Source: Acetofilamentum sp. (GTDB lineage Bacteria > Bacteroidota > Bacteroidia > Bacteroidales > JAADGE01). From it: a stretch of 6,176 nucleotides of DNA. The stretch covers positions 6,102-12,277 of the forward strand of contig DYOJ01000043.1 of NCBI GenBank assembly GCA_020720705.1. The letters run 5' to 3'. This document shows positions 6,151 to 6,176 of the stretch, piece after piece (the first letter of the stretch is position 1; the number at the start of each line of letters is the position of its first letter). Made by a program: the position numbers and the translations under genes. Below the pieces are notes generated by a model. That model saw only the letters and a program-made list of their open reading frames with translations, had not been told where the DNA came from and did no database searches.

Positions 6151-6176
6151 TTAGATTTTAGACATAAGATGTTAGA
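6151..6176 (+). repeat. Heptanucleotide tandem repeat (TTAGANN), second copy, cut by window edge
   Basis: Units read TTAGATT, TTAGACA, TAAGATG and an incomplete TTAGA that runs off the window, so the true length is unknown. The third unit has one substitution in the core. It sits 15 bases upstream of the ubiX ATG and has the same orientation relative to its gene as the array before miaA, with which it shares TTCGTTAGATTTTAGA exactly (6147-6162). Confidence 0.75.

Overview
This is an AT-rich chromosomal segment that looks like Bacteroidota, probably an anaerobic or Bacteroidales-type lineage, though the order is uncertain. The grounds are the protein families (a two-CBS plus ACT-like protein, an AspRS beginning MYRTHTCGELR, a LolD-type ATPase, an enlarged PagL-like protein), the near absence of Shine-Dalgarno sequences, and candidate promoters of the TAnnTTTG (-7) type rather than sigma-70 boxes.

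Left half, plus strand (1-2570): a promoter-like sequence precedes three tightly packed genes that look like one operon. They are a CBS/ACT-like sensor protein (118-786), a secreted PagL-like outer-membrane lipid A acyloxyacyl hydrolase candidate (805-1923), and a LolD-type ABC ATPase (1920-2570). The last two overlap by four bases (ATGA), which suggests translational coupling of two cell-envelope functions. No LolC/LolE-type permease is in the window.

Right half, minus strand (reading from the right edge leftwards): ubiX (flavin prenyltransferase), then aspS (aspartyl-tRNA synthetase) with a good intrinsic terminator after it, then a 212-base gene-free stretch, then miaA (tRNA A37 dimethylallyltransferase). 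miaA converges on lolD so closely that their stop codons share a TTAA. Two genes are tRNA-related (aspS, miaA); ubiX makes a cofactor. Nothing shows that the three work in one pathway.

Most of the window is ordinary housekeeping sequence and I found no new multi-gene system. The most notable non-coding signal is a heptanucleotide tandem repeat (TTAGANN on the plus strand) in two places, just upstream of the start codons of miaA and ubiX. The two copies share a nearly identical gene-proximal block in the same orientation relative to the gene. Also worth a look are a PagL-like active site with Asn where the catalytic Glu is expected, and the absence of an ATG start for miaA.
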